The position numbers were made by a program, and so were the translations under genes. The notes under the pieces are model-generated. The model saw only the letters and a program-made list of their open reading frames with translations, had not been told where the DNA came from and searched no databases. Positions 50,651 to 59,314 of a DNA stretch of 64,000 bases are shown here, piece after piece (the first letter of the stretch is position 1; every line of letters starts with the position of its first letter). Origin of the DNA: CAIQPS01 sp963783835 (GTDB lineage Bacteria > Actinomycetota > Thermoleophilia > RBG-16-64-13); NCBI GenBank assembly GCA_963783835.1, contig CAWAOX010000015.1, forward strand, positions 248,001 through 312,000. Reading direction: 5' to 3'.

Positions 50651-52049
50651 TTCAGTATCCAGCGAGACGATGAGCATCCCCGCGCCGGATTGGCTGCGGA
50701 GTTTCCATTTCGTGGGCATCGGCGGCGCCGGGATGAGCGGCATCGCCTTGGTGCTTCACAAGCGGGGCTACCAGGTCACAGGATCCGATCTCAAGCCCTC
50801 GCGGTACGTCACTCTTCTCGAGGAAGCGGGCATCCCTGTCAGCATCGGCCACCGGGCCGGCAACCTGGACGGCCCGGACGTGGTCGTCATCTCGTCCGCC
50901 ATCCCTTCGCACAACGTGGAGCTCATGGAAGCGCGGCGTCGGGCGATGCTCGTGGTCAAGCGGGCCCAGGCGCTTGCCTGGCTCATGCAGTCCGGACGAG
51001 GGATCGCCGTCTGCGGCACCCACGGCAAGACCACCACGACGTCGATGATCAGCAGAGTGCTGGTCGACGGCGGCTACGACCCGACCTTCCTGGTCGGCGG
51101 CGAACTGAACGACTTGGGCTCGAACGCGCGGCATGGGGACGGAGAGTTCGTGGTGTGCGAGGCGGACGAGTCCGATGGCTCTCTGCTGCTGCTCAGCCCC
51201 GAAGTGGCCGTGCTGACCAACATGGAACTGGACCATCACAGCCACTATCTGCACGTCGAGGACGTGGAGAGGGTGTTCCGGCAGTTCACCACCCACCTGC
51301 CTGCCAAAGGGCTGTTTGTCTACTACGCTGGCGATTCCCGGGTAGCGGCGCTGGCCGGCGGTGTGGCCTGCCGGACCTGCTCCTACGGACTCGACGGTGC
51401 CGCGGCCTATCAAGCGCGAAATGTGGTGCCTGGGGCTCCTGGGAGCCATTTTGAGGTATGGCACGGAGAGCGGAAACTCGCCTCGGTGACGCTGCGGGTA
51501 CCTGGCAGGCACAACGTTCTCGACGCCCTGGCGTGCTTTGCCACACTCTCCGAGCTCGGTGTGCAGCCCAAGCGCATCGTCCCCGCGCTCGAGAGCTTCA
51601 CGGGCGCCGTGCGCCGTTTTCAGTGGAAGGGCGAGCGGAACGGGGTCACCGTGGTCGACGACTACGCCCATCATCCCACCGAACTGCGCGCCACTCTGGC
51701 CGCCGCCCGGGAAGGGAACTGGTCCCGGGTCTTCGCGGTGTTCCAGCCCCATCTCTATTCGCGGACCGAGTTTCTGCAGGCCGAGTTCGCCGAGGCGTTG
51801 CTCGAGGCCGATGTGGCGGTCGTCACGGATGTCTACGGGGCGCGTGAGGATCCGCTTCCCGGCGTCAGCGGCAAGCTCATCGTAGATGGCATCCTGCGAC
51901 TGGAGAACAGCAAGCCGGTGGTCTACCTGCCCCGGCTGGGCTCGATCGTCGATTACCTCAACCGGGCGACGGTGCCGGGGGATCTCGTGCTGACGCTGGG
52001 AGCGGGAGACGTGCACCGCGTCGGCGAGCGTTTCCTGGCTCCGGCCTAG
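50643..52049 (+). CDS. murC: UDP-N-acetylmuramate--L-alanine ligase
   Basis: First amino-acid addition to UDP-MurNAc, 468 aa, ATG 50643. Seen: N-domain FVGIGGAGMSGIALVL, P-loop GTHGKTTT (125-132), CEADESDGSLL, NMELDHHSHY and DDYAHHPTELRATL. Length and motifs are normal. Confidence 0.98.
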   Translation: MTDSVSSETMSIPAPDWLRSFHFVGIGGAGMSGIALVLHKRGYQVTGSDLKPSRYVTLLEEAGIPVSIGHRAGNLDGPDVVVISSAIPSHNVELMEARRRAMLVVKRAQALAWLMQSGRGIAVCGTHGKTTTTSMISRVLVDGGYDPTFLVGGELNDLGSNARHGDGEFVVCEADESDGSLLLLSPEVAVLTNMELDHHSHYLHVEDVERVFRQFTTHLPAKGLFVYYAGDSRVAALAGGVACRTCSYGLDGAAAYQARNVVPGAPGSHFEVWHGERKLASVTLRVPGRHNVLDALACFATLSELGVQPKRIVPALESFTGAVRRFQWKGERNGVTVVDDYAHHPTELRATLAAAREGNWSRVFAVFQPHLYSRTEFLQAEFAEALLEADVAVVTDVYGAREDPLPGVSGKLIVDGILRLENSKPVVYLPRLGSIVDYLNRATVPGDLVLTLGAGDVHRVGERFLAPA

Positions 52050-52061
52050 AGCCGTCCCGAC

Positions 52062-53051
52062 ATGGACCGCTGGCCCGCTCTCTCTGACGCGCTGCGCTCC
52101 GTCGACGGGGTGCGTCTGTGGACCAACGCTCCTCTCGCTCCCTTCACGACCATCGGGACCGGGGGTAAGGCCGGACTTCTGGTGACGGTGCGAGACGCGC
52201 CTGCGCTTGCCTGTGTCATGGCGGCCCTAGAGGCCTCTGAGGCCGATTGGTTCTGTCTGGGGGCCGGCTCCAACCTGCTCGTGGCCGACCGCGGCTACAC
52301 GGGCGTAGTCGTCAAGCTGGACAAGAGCTTCCAGTACGTCGAGGGTCTGCCGGCGCCGGAAACGGCCGAGTGCGCGACGGTGGTCCTCACCGTGGGAGCG
52401 GCATCGTACCTGGCCCGCCTCGCCGCGGTCGTGGCGGAGGCCGGGCTGACGGGCATGGAGCACGCCTGCGGCATCCCGGGTTCTGTCGGCGGAGGCGTGG
52501 CCATGAACGCCGGGGCCTACGGGTGGTGCATGCGCGACGTCGTCCAGGAGGTCGAGATCGTGACGCCGTCCGGCGTCCACCAGGTCCCCGCCGCCGAGCT
52601 CGAGTGGGGCTATCGCTTCTGCCGGCTGCCGCAGCGGTCGATAGTCACGGCAGCCCGTATAGCTCTTGGCCGGAGCGACTGCCGCGTGATCCTTGACTGC
52701 CAGCGGTCGCTGCTGCGGCAGAGACGGGAGAAGCAGCCCCGCTCGGTCCACACGTTCGGCAGCGCCTTCAAGAACCCGCCGGGGCAGCACGCGGGCAGGC
52801 TGGTAGAAGCGGCCGGTCTCAAAGGAGTCCGGCGGGGAGGCGCCGAAATATCCACTGTCCACGCCAATTTCTTGGTCAACACGGGCGACGCGACGACCGC
52901 GGACGTGCTTGCTTTGATGGCCCTGATGAGACAGGGAGTCGAACGGATGAGCGGGATAGTTCTCGAACCCGAAGTCAAGCTGCTCGGGGCTCCTTTCCCC
53001 TGGGACTCCCAGGCGGACACCCTCCCGCAGCGGCCGGCGGTCGATGGATAG
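52062..53051 (+). CDS. murB: UDP-N-acetylenolpyruvoylglucosamine reductase
   Basis: FAD enzyme making UDP-MurNAc, 329 aa, ATG 52062 with a weak Shine-Dalgarno. Seen: FAD-binding PFTTIGTGGKAGLL, LGAGSNLLVAD, CGIPGSVGGGVAMNAGAYG, and GSAFKNPPGQHAGRLVE with the proton-donor Ser. A ~20-residue extra C-terminus overlaps ftsQ by 8 nt. Confidence 0.97.
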   Translation: MDRWPALSDALRSVDGVRLWTNAPLAPFTTIGTGGKAGLLVTVRDAPALACVMAALEASEADWFCLGAGSNLLVADRGYTGVVVKLDKSFQYVEGLPAPETAECATVVLTVGAASYLARLAAVVAEAGLTGMEHACGIPGSVGGGVAMNAGAYGWCMRDVVQEVEIVTPSGVHQVPAAELEWGYRFCRLPQRSIVTAARIALGRSDCRVILDCQRSLLRQRREKQPRSVHTFGSAFKNPPGQHAGRLVEAAGLKGVRRGGAEISTVHANFLVNTGDATTADVLALMALMRQGVERMSGIVLEPEVKLLGAPFPWDSQADTLPQRPAVDG

Positions 53052-53817
53052 GAGAGTCCGGGAGCGGCGGCGTCTGGTCAGCCGGGAGCGCGGCAGCCGG
53101 CGGGCCGGCCTGATATTCCTGTGTGTCTTGGCGGTCGCGGCCGTGGCCCTCTTCTTGTGGCTGCGGTCCTCCGACGTCTTGGCCGTGCAGCAGATCTCGG
53201 CTCCTGCCACTCATCACGTCACCCAGGAACAGATCGCCGACGCCGTATCGGCCGCGCGCGGGGTGAGCCTTCTCAAGGTGTCCACCGGAGAGATCGAGAA
53301 GACGCTCGAGGTGCTGCCCTACGTTCGCAACATCCACGTCTACCGGCGGTTCCCGAACGGTCTGGAGATCCGGCTGGAGGAGTATGAGCCGGTCGCCCGG
53401 GTGCGAATGGTCGACGGGAAGGGGTGGCTTGTCGCAGGAGACGGCCGCGTGCTCGAAAAGATCGGGGCGCAGACAGCCTCGTCCCTGCCCCTCGTCGTGT
53501 TCGCCGGCCAGTCTGCCGTTCAGCCGGGGGGGGCGACTCCGCAGGTGGTCGTCGCGGCCTTGCCGGTCGCGGCGATGCTCCAGACGCGTGAGGTCGCCGC
53601 TACACTGCCGGGGGTCAAGGAGATAGCCGTGTCGATCGGCGGCGACGTAGTCCTGCATCTGGAGGGGGGCGCCGAATTGCGGCTGGGAGCCCCTACCGAC
53701 CTGAACCAGAAGATGACGGTCGCGGCCAACATCATCCAGGAGTACTTGAGGGATGGAAAGACCCTGGAATACGTGGACCTGAGCGCCGCGGGCCGCGTGG
53801 CTGTAAAGGGGCAATGA
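53044..53817 (+). CDS. ftsQ: Cell-division protein FtsQ/DivIB
   Basis: Bitopic divisome scaffold, 257 aa, ATG 53044. It has a basic cytoplasmic N-terminus (RRVRERRRLVSRERGSRR), a membrane helix ~22-40 and a POTRA domain (~45-115, VQQISAPATHHVTQEQIADAV through RRFPNGLEIRLEEYEP). The FtsQ beta domain ends at SAAGRVAVKGQ. The last gene before a 128-nt gap; no ftsA lies between it and ftsZ. Confidence 0.95.
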   Translation: MDRRVRERRRLVSRERGSRRAGLIFLCVLAVAAVALFLWLRSSDVLAVQQISAPATHHVTQEQIADAVSAARGVSLLKVSTGEIEKTLEVLPYVRNIHVYRRFPNGLEIRLEEYEPVARVRMVDGKGWLVAGDGRVLEKIGAQTASSLPLVVFAGQSAVQPGGATPQVVVAALPVAAMLQTREVAATLPGVKEIAVSIGGDVVLHLEGGAELRLGAPTDLNQKMTVAANIIQEYLRDGKTLEYVDLSAAGRVAVKGQ

Positions 53818-53945
53818 AAGTGATATCGTGCCCCGTGGAAGGAAAGATCGATGATGGCGCGTACTGTCGAGTAGTGATAGAGGGCTTCGCCACAAAGACT
53901 CAAGTTGGAGTCCTGTGATTTGATGATCTTGGAGGTTCGAGGACT
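53818..53945. other. Intergenic gap ftsQ-ftsZ
   Basis: The largest gap inside the division cluster. It carries the ftsZ ribosome-binding site (GGAGG at 53931-53935) and is the likely place for a separate ftsZ promoter, but I cannot identify a convincing -35/-10 pair. No ftsA remnant is seen. Confidence 0.5.
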
Positions 53946-55034
53946 ATGAGCGACACGGGATCCAGCTATCTCGCGGTGATCAAAGTGGTAGGAGTCGGCG
54001 GGGGCGGCACCAACGCCGTCAACCGGATGGTCGACGCCGGCCTCAAGGGAGTCGAGTTCATCGCGGTCAACACCGACGCTCAGGCGCTTCTCATGTGCGA
54101 TGCAGACGTGAAGTTGCATATCGGCGGCAAGATCACGCGGGGGCTGGGGGCCGGAGCGAATCCTGAGGTCGGCCGCGCGGCGGCCGAGGAGAGCAGGGAC
54201 GAGATCCGCGAGATCCTCAAGGGCGCCGACATGGTATTCGTCACCGCGGGTAAGGGGGGCGGCACCGGTACCGGGGGCGCCCCGGTCATCGCCGAGGTCG
54301 CCAAGGAACTCGGGGCGCTGACCGTCGGCGTGGTCACCAAGCCCTTCAGTTTCGAGGGCCGCAAGCGCGCCAGCCAGGCCGAGACCGGCATCGAAACGCT
54401 GGCGAAGAAGGTCGACACCCTCATCATCATCCCCAACGACCGTCTGCTCCAGGTCGTCGAAAAGCGCACCTCCATCATCGAGGCCTTCAAGGTCGCCGAC
54501 GACGTGCTGCGGCAGGGCGTGCAGGGCATCACCGACCTCATCACCGTGCCCGGCCTCATCAACCTCGACTTCGCCGACGTCCGCACCATCATGAGAAGCG
54601 CCGGTTCGGCCCTCATGGGCATCGGCGTGGCAAGCGGTGAGAATAGGGGGGTCGAGGCGGCCCGCATGGCCATCTCCTCTCCGCTGCTCGAGTCGTCCAT
54701 CGAAGGCGCGACGGGCATCCTGCTGAACATCAGCGGAGGCCCGGACATGGGCCTGTTCGAGGTGAACGAGGCCGCGGAGATCATCTCCAAGGCGGCCGAC
54801 ACCGAGGCCAACGTCATATTCGGGGCGGTCATCGACGAATCGCTGGGCGAGCAGATGCGAGTGACGGTCATCGCCACCGGCTTCGACCGGCAGCGCCACG
54901 CCGAGGCGGAAGCCGACAAGTCCATCGAGCGGCCGGTGGGGAAGATGCCCGACGCGCTCCCGCCTAAGACCAACTCGTTTGACATGGACGACGAGGTGCT
55001 CGAGATACCTCGTTTCCTCCGGGAGAAGGACTGA
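53946..55034 (+). CDS. ftsZ: Cell-division protein FtsZ (tubulin homologue)
   Basis: GTPase that forms the Z ring, 362 aa, ATG 53946. Seen: VGVGGGGTNAVNRM, the tubulin signature GGGTGTG (104-110), the T7-loop segment NLDFADVRTIM, and a short linker (~317-350). It ends in the conserved peptide LEIPRFLREKD that binds SepF/FtsA-type anchors. With no ftsA in the cluster and sepF downstream, SepF is the likely membrane anchor. Confidence 0.99.
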   Translation: MSDTGSSYLAVIKVVGVGGGGTNAVNRMVDAGLKGVEFIAVNTDAQALLMCDADVKLHIGGKITRGLGAGANPEVGRAAAEESRDEIREILKGADMVFVTAGKGGGTGTGGAPVIAEVAKELGALTVGVVTKPFSFEGRKRASQAETGIETLAKKVDTLIIIPNDRLLQVVEKRTSIIEAFKVADDVLRQGVQGITDLITVPGLINLDFADVRTIMRSAGSALMGIGVASGENRGVEAARMAISSPLLESSIEGATGILLNISGGPDMGLFEVNEAAEIISKAADTEANVIFGAVIDESLGEQMRVTVIATGFDRQRHAEAEADKSIERPVGKMPDALPPKTNSFDMDDEVLEIPRFLREKD

Positions 55035-55068
55035 CGGTCGCGCGGTGCAGGAGGAAGGCGCCGGTCGT

Positions 55069-55878
55069 TTGAGTACGGCGCTGGCGGAGAGGATAGACCC
55101 CGAAGCGCGCCGCCGTTTCGCGGTGCACATGCTTGGCGATACCCCCGTGATCGAGCCTCGCTTGCCTCAGCCCTTCCGGGCGTTCTTTACCACGCGTCTG
55201 GGCGGCAGCAGCAGCGCGCCGTTCGCGTCTTTCAACCTCGACCCGCGTTCTCCCGACAGTCCGTCTGCTGTCGCGCAGAACCGGGACCGTCTGGCGCTGG
55301 ACACGGGGTGCAGACTCGTGAGCCCGCTGCAGGTACACGGGCTGCGGGTGGTGGGGACTTCCGAGTATGTCGGTGAGACCGAGGGGACTCCCTGCGATGG
55401 GCTGACCCTCAACCCTCTGCTCGACCGTGACCTCGCCGCCGTCCTCCTCTTCGCCGATTGCGTCCCGCTCGTTCTCTGCGGCGACGTCGACATGGCGGTG
55501 GCTCACGGCGGATGGCGGGGGATACTGGGGGGGATCGTGCAGCAGGCCGGCATGGCGATGACCGGGCCGCCCGGCGCCGCGGTAGTGGGCCCGAGTATCG
55601 GCCCCTGCTGCTTCACGGTGGGGCAGGAAGTGGCCGATGCGTTCTCCGAGCGTTTTGGGCCCGAGGTGGTCCTCGCTCCGAGGAAGGCCGGCGGCTCTCC
55701 CCGGGTGGACCTGTGGGAGGCGGCGACCAGGGCCCTGGGCGAGGTCGGGGTGCCGCGGGGCGGGGTGCTCAATCCGCGGCTCTGCACTGTCTGTAACAAC
55801 GATCTCTTCTATTCATATCGCCTGGAAGGCCCGGTCACCGGCCGCCATGGCTGCGTGGCGTGGGCCGCTACAGCGTGA
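55069..55878 (+). CDS. pgeF: PgeF/YfiH-type multicopper-fold protein (purine nucleoside phosphorylase family)
   Basis: Cytoplasmic laccase-domain protein; family members cleave purine nucleosides, and the E. coli member edits peptidoglycan precursors. 269 aa from TTG 55069, chosen because AGGAGGAAGG lies ~10 nt upstream; GTG 55045 is an alternative. Seen: metal ligands in LQVHGLRV, LFADCVPLVL and VAHGGWRG, and PSIGPCCFTVG. Between ftsZ and the PLP-binding protein gene, a standard order. Overlaps the next gene by 19 nt. Confidence 0.92.
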   Translation: MSTALAERIDPEARRRFAVHMLGDTPVIEPRLPQPFRAFFTTRLGGSSSAPFASFNLDPRSPDSPSAVAQNRDRLALDTGCRLVSPLQVHGLRVVGTSEYVGETEGTPCDGLTLNPLLDRDLAAVLLFADCVPLVLCGDVDMAVAHGGWRGILGGIVQQAGMAMTGPPGAAVVGPSIGPCCFTVGQEVADAFSERFGPEVVLAPRKAGGSPRVDLWEAATRALGEVGVPRGGVLNPRLCTVCNNDLFYSYRLEGPVTGRHGCVAWAATA

Positions 55879-56561
55879 GCGTCGACGGCGAGCGGTTGCG
55901 GACCAATCTCGCCGGCGTCGAGCGGCGGATCGAGGCTGCCTGCTCGCGAGCGGGCCGCGATACCTCCCCGCGCCTGCTCTTCGCTTCCAAGTATCTCGAC
56001 GTAGACGAGATGGGCGCGCTTGCCCAGGCAGGAATCCGCCTCGTCGGGGAGAACAGGGCAGAAGGGTTGGAGGAGAAGTGGACCCGATGGAAAGACTCGC
56101 TCGAGTTTCATTTCATCGGCCATCTGCAGACCCGCAAGGTGCGTCAGGTGCTTCCCTGCGTTTCCTTGATCCACTCTGTGGATTCCATCTCGCTTGTGGA
56201 GGAGTTGAATAAGAGAGCGAAGACAGAGGTACAGGTGCTCCTGGAGGTCAACGTGAGCGGGGAAGAGACCAAATATGGTATCCTCCCGGCGGCCGCGGAG
56301 ACCTTTCTGGAGCGGGCGGCGGCCCATCGGCGGGTCAGGTTTTCAGGCCTGATGACGATGGCTCCGTTGGCACCGGACCCGGAGTCTACCCGCCTCTTCT
56401 TCAGAGAGTTGCGCGAGCTCCGCGACCGTTTGGCTGCCGCCTTTACCGGCCGGTATGAGCTCACCGAGCTTTCGATGGGGATGAGCAACGACTACGAAGT
56501 GGCTGTAGAGGAAGGCGCGACCATAGTGAGGATAGGCAGCGCTCTTCTCTCCGACGCGTAA
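55860..56561 (+). CDS. YggS-family PLP-homeostasis protein
   Basis: Pyridoxal phosphate carrier without known catalytic activity, 233 aa, GTG 55860. TIM-barrel with PLP-binding Lys44 in LLFASKYLD. Seen: VGENRAEGLEEKW, EFHFIGHLQTRKVR, LMTMAPLAPDPESTR and LSMGMSNDYEVAVEEGATIVRIG, all characteristic. Followed by sepF, as in actinobacteria and Firmicutes. Confidence 0.95.
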   Translation: MGRYSVSVDGERLRTNLAGVERRIEAACSRAGRDTSPRLLFASKYLDVDEMGALAQAGIRLVGENRAEGLEEKWTRWKDSLEFHFIGHLQTRKVRQVLPCVSLIHSVDSISLVEELNKRAKTEVQVLLEVNVSGEETKYGILPAAAETFLERAAAHRRVRFSGLMTMAPLAPDPESTRLFFRELRELRDRLAAAFTGRYELTELSMGMSNDYEVAVEEGATIVRIGSALLSDA

Positions 56562-56571
56562 GGAGGATGGG

Positions 56572-57132
56572 ATGGCCAGCATGTGGCACAAGACGCTCGT
56601 CTATTTCGGGCTCTCCGATGAGGACGACGACTACTACGAAGACGAGCCGCCGCTGCAGCAGCCCGACCCGGAATCGACGTACCGGCAGCGGGCAAGCGTG
56701 CGGAGGATAGAGTCCACCTCCAAGCGGCGTTCATCGTCGGACTTCGACGATATCTATGCAGAAGACGACTATCGCTCCTCGCAGTCGCGGCCCAGTTCGG
56801 CGCCCCCGCGCACCCCGCCGGTTCGTGCCGTGCCCAACGCGCCCGATCAAGCTCCGGTCCGGGTGCACTTGGTGGTCCCCAAGAACTTCAACGACGCGCA
56901 GACCATCGCCGACAAGTTCAAGGGCGACATCCCGGTGATCCTGAACCTGCAGCAGAGCGAGACCGAGCTCGCCAAACGGCTCATCGACTTTGCCAGCGGG
57001 CTCACCTATGCCCTCGACGGGGGCATGCAGCGCGTGGCCGACAAAGTGTTCCTCTTGACGCCCAAGAACGTCGAAGTCTCGGCCGAGGAGCGCCAACGGC
57101 TGCTCGAGAAGGGCTTCTTTAATCAGTACTGA
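56572..57132 (+). CDS. sepF: Cell-division protein SepF
   Basis: Membrane-bound anchor that bundles FtsZ filaments, 186 aa, ATG 56572 with AGGAGG upstream. An N-terminal amphipathic start (MASMWHKTLVYFGLS) is followed by an acidic and Ser-rich linker (~17-98). The SepF core covers ~99-186 (VHLVVPKNFNDAQTIADKFKG, PVILNLQQSETELAKRLIDFASGL). Takes the role of FtsA where the latter is absent. Confidence 0.96.
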   Translation: MASMWHKTLVYFGLSDEDDDYYEDEPPLQQPDPESTYRQRASVRRIESTSKRRSSSDFDDIYAEDDYRSSQSRPSSAPPRTPPVRAVPNAPDQAPVRVHLVVPKNFNDAQTIADKFKGDIPVILNLQQSETELAKRLIDFASGLTYALDGGMQRVADKVFLLTPKNVEVSAEERQRLLEKGFFNQY

Positions 57133-57145
57133 CGCCGGGGCTCTC

Positions 57146-57925
57146 GTGGTGGGCGCGACGTTCGGCGTCGTGGAAAGTGCGGACCCGGGCCGTGTGTTGC
57201 CGGGCCTTCGGCCCGGCGCCTCCGGCGGCCTCTCGGACCTCATCCTGTCTCCACCGGCCTCCCTCGCGGAGGTGGGACGGAGTTGCTCGCTCATCCTGCT
57301 CGCGCTTCCCGAGAGCGAACTCCGTGCGGCGCTCTCCTCGCTTCGCGGCGGTACCGGCTCTGGAGCAGCACTGGTCTCTACGTGCCCGGTCGTGCCGCTG
57401 GATCTTATGCGCTCCCTGGTTGGCGTCGGACCGGCTCTCTTCCGGGCCATCATCCCTTCGGGGACCGACTTCGGTGAGGGAGTGGCCGCGCTGGCGCCCG
57501 AGCCCGGCACGGCTGCGGATGTGATCGAGCGGGTCAAGGGATCTCTGGGCTGGATCGGCGCAGTTGAGGTACTGAGCGAGGATGCTCTCGACGCGGCCGC
57601 CGCGATCGGTCTCGGCGGGGGCGCCTTCATGTGCGCCGCGCTGGAGGGTTTGGAGGAGGGAGCGGTGCGCGAGGGCCTTCCTCGAGAAACGGCCCGCTCG
57701 TTCACACATCAGACGGCGCTGGCCACCGCCCTGCTTCTGCGAGAACACGCCGGGTCTCCCGCCGACCTGAAGGATCAGGTGGCGTCCCCGGGCGGCACGA
57801 CCATTGTGGCTCTCGCCACTCTCGAGGACGCCGGGGTGCGAGGCGCCTTCATCCGCGCGGTCCAGCAAACGGCCGTCGAAGTGCGTAGACGGCGAGACGC
57901 GGCACGCCCCGGCGTGATTGAATAG
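57146..57925 (+). CDS. ProC-like protein without the dinucleotide-binding motif
   Basis: 259 aa from GTG 57146. The C-terminal half follows pyrroline-5-carboxylate reductase closely: AIIPSGTDFGEGVAAL, SEDALDAAAAIGLGGGAFM, and the family signature LKDQVASPGGTTIVALATLEDAGVRGAF. The N-terminus begins VVGATFGVVESADPGRVL, so the usual first strand and GxGxMG (IGFIGAGNMG in active enzymes) are missing. No start codon further upstream restores it. It may be a non-catalytic or re-purposed ProC relative; a 5'-truncated proC is the alternative. Confidence 0.8.
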   Translation: MVGATFGVVESADPGRVLPGLRPGASGGLSDLILSPPASLAEVGRSCSLILLALPESELRAALSSLRGGTGSGAALVSTCPVVPLDLMRSLVGVGPALFRAIIPSGTDFGEGVAALAPEPGTAADVIERVKGSLGWIGAVEVLSEDALDAAAAIGLGGGAFMCAALEGLEEGAVREGLPRETARSFTHQTALATALLLREHAGSPADLKDQVASPGGTTIVALATLEDAGVRGAFIRAVQQTAVEVRRRRDAARPGVIE

Positions 57926-57985
57926 TATCCGTCGATTACGAGCAGCGGCCCGGGGGCGAAGTGCCCTCTGCGAAGGGAGAGCGAA

Positions 57986-58663
57986 GTGAACGTGACGCCT
58001 CTCGACATCAGGCGGAAGGAGTTCAAGCGCTCGGTGCGCGGGTACTCAGACGAGGAGGTCGACCTCTTCCTCGACGAAGTGGCCGACGAGTCCGAACGCC
58101 TCTCTCAACAGAACGTCGAATTGCAGGAACGCATCCGTCGGCTCGAGGAGCAGGTCGCGGTGCATGCTCAACTGAGAGACGCGCTCGAGAAGACGCTGGT
58201 GACCGCCCAGTTCCAGGCCGACGAGACGAGGGCTAACGCCCGCAAGGAGAGCGAACTGATCCTGCGGGACTCCGAACTCAAGGCGCGCGGCATCGTCAGC
58301 GACTCATACGCAGAGATCCAGCGGGTACAGCAGGCCCTCATCCAGCTCAAACATCTTGAGGAGGACTTCCGCTTCAAGTTCCGCTCGCTGCTTGAAGGCC
58401 ACCTCAAACTGCTCGACGAAGCTCCCATCAACATGGCCGCGACCCGTCCCGTGGTCGTGGAGGCGCCTACGCCTGAGGTTGAGGAGACGCCGTTCGTGAT
58501 TCCTGCCGCCGTCGATGAGGTCCCCGAGTACCCGCCGGCCGTCCAGGTCCCGCCGTCCAGCCCGAATCCCCGGTCGTTGCGAAGAGCGCCACGAGCATCC
58601 TGGCCGGCGCGGCCGCGGGCGTCACCGGCCCTGCGCCGGCTGCTGGGGCCGAGGAGCCGGTAG
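57986..58663 (+). CDS. divIVA: DivIVA-family polar/septal coiled-coil protein (C-terminal part out of frame)
   Basis: Membrane-curvature-sensing scaffold, 225 aa as read, GTG 57986 with GAAGGGAGA 5 nt upstream. Seen: N-terminal lipid-binding domain TPLDIRRKEFKRSVRGYSDEEVDLFLDEV and a long coiled coil (~30-150). At about 58541-58570 the acidic Pro/Glu/Val-rich tail turns Arg-rich (PNPRSLRRAPRASW). A one-base backward shift restores a coherent tail continuing to 58962. The sequence probably lacks one base there. Confidence 0.93.
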   Translation: MNVTPLDIRRKEFKRSVRGYSDEEVDLFLDEVADESERLSQQNVELQERIRRLEEQVAVHAQLRDALEKTLVTAQFQADETRANARKESELILRDSELKARGIVSDSYAEIQRVQQALIQLKHLEEDFRFKFRSLLEGHLKLLDEAPINMAATRPVVVEAPTPEVEETPFVIPAAVDEVPEYPPAVQVPPSSPNPRSLRRAPRASWPARPRASPALRRLLGPRSR

Positions 58664-58962
58664 TGAGCGAGCCGCCGGCGCCTACGCGGGCCGTGGAGCC
58701 CGAAATGGCCGGCATTTGGGCTACAGAACCAGGGGCGCCGGGGAGTGGAGACACCGAGACTGTGGAGCAGGCCTCCATATTCCCGGAGTCCGGCAAGGCG
58801 GAGGCTGAGAGTGGGCTCGATGGGGACGAGACCCCGATAGAGTCAAGGGAGGAGGATCCTTTGACCGGCTTCTTCTTCGGCGGGAAGCCTGGGGGGGCGG
58901 ACGACGTCTTTCTCGACGAGGACACTGGCGGAAAAAGCAAGCCGCGTGACTTCGAGTGGTGA
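58558..58962 (+). pseudogene. Displaced C-terminal tail of DivIVA (other frame)
   Basis: Reading from CAG 58558 gives QPESPVVAKSATSILAG, then an Ala/Pro/Glu-rich stretch, then acidic SREEDPLTGFFFGGKPGG and the ending KPRDFEW, with the stop at 58960-58962. Composition continues the acidic linker of divIVA. GTG 58663 could start a separate 99-aa ORF, but it has no convincing ribosome-binding site. Best read as the last ~135 residues of DivIVA after a frameshift. Confidence 0.7.
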
Positions 58963-59314
58963 GCAAGGGGACGTAGGAGCCGCGGCCCCGGCGATACATG
59001 CGCGGGGCGGGATCCTGCTGGTGGGGATCCGGGTGATGCCGTCGGCCGCCCGCACCGAGATGCGAGGGGTCTACGGCGACCGCCTGAAAGTGGCGGTGAG
59101 CGCGCCGCCCGAGGCAGGGAAGGCAAACGCCCGGCTGATTCAGGCGCTGGCCGGTTGGCTGGAGATACGTATCGACGACGTTCGGGTTGAATCAGGCCAC
59201 GCTGGGCGCGACAAGGTGGTAGCCTTCTCCGGCATGAAAGAAGACGAGTTGCGGGATAAGCTGAACATATTGCTCCTTGGAGCACGTCCGATGAGAAGAA
59301 CGTCCGATGGATAA
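58946..59314 (+). CDS. DUF167 (YggU-family) protein
   Basis: 122 aa, GTG 58946, overlapping the end of the DivIVA tail. Seen: IRVMPSAARTEMRGVYGDRLKVAVSAPPEAGKANARL and VRVESGHAGRDKVVAFSG, which define the DUF167 fold. The biochemical function is unknown; the family often lies near yggS/yggT/sepF-type genes, as here. Overlaps the next gene by 8 nt. Confidence 0.92.
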   Translation: MTSSGEQGDVGAAAPAIHARGGILLVGIRVMPSAARTEMRGVYGDRLKVAVSAPPEAGKANARLIQALAGWLEIRIDDVRVESGHAGRDKVVAFSGMKEDELRDKLNILLLGARPMRRTSDG

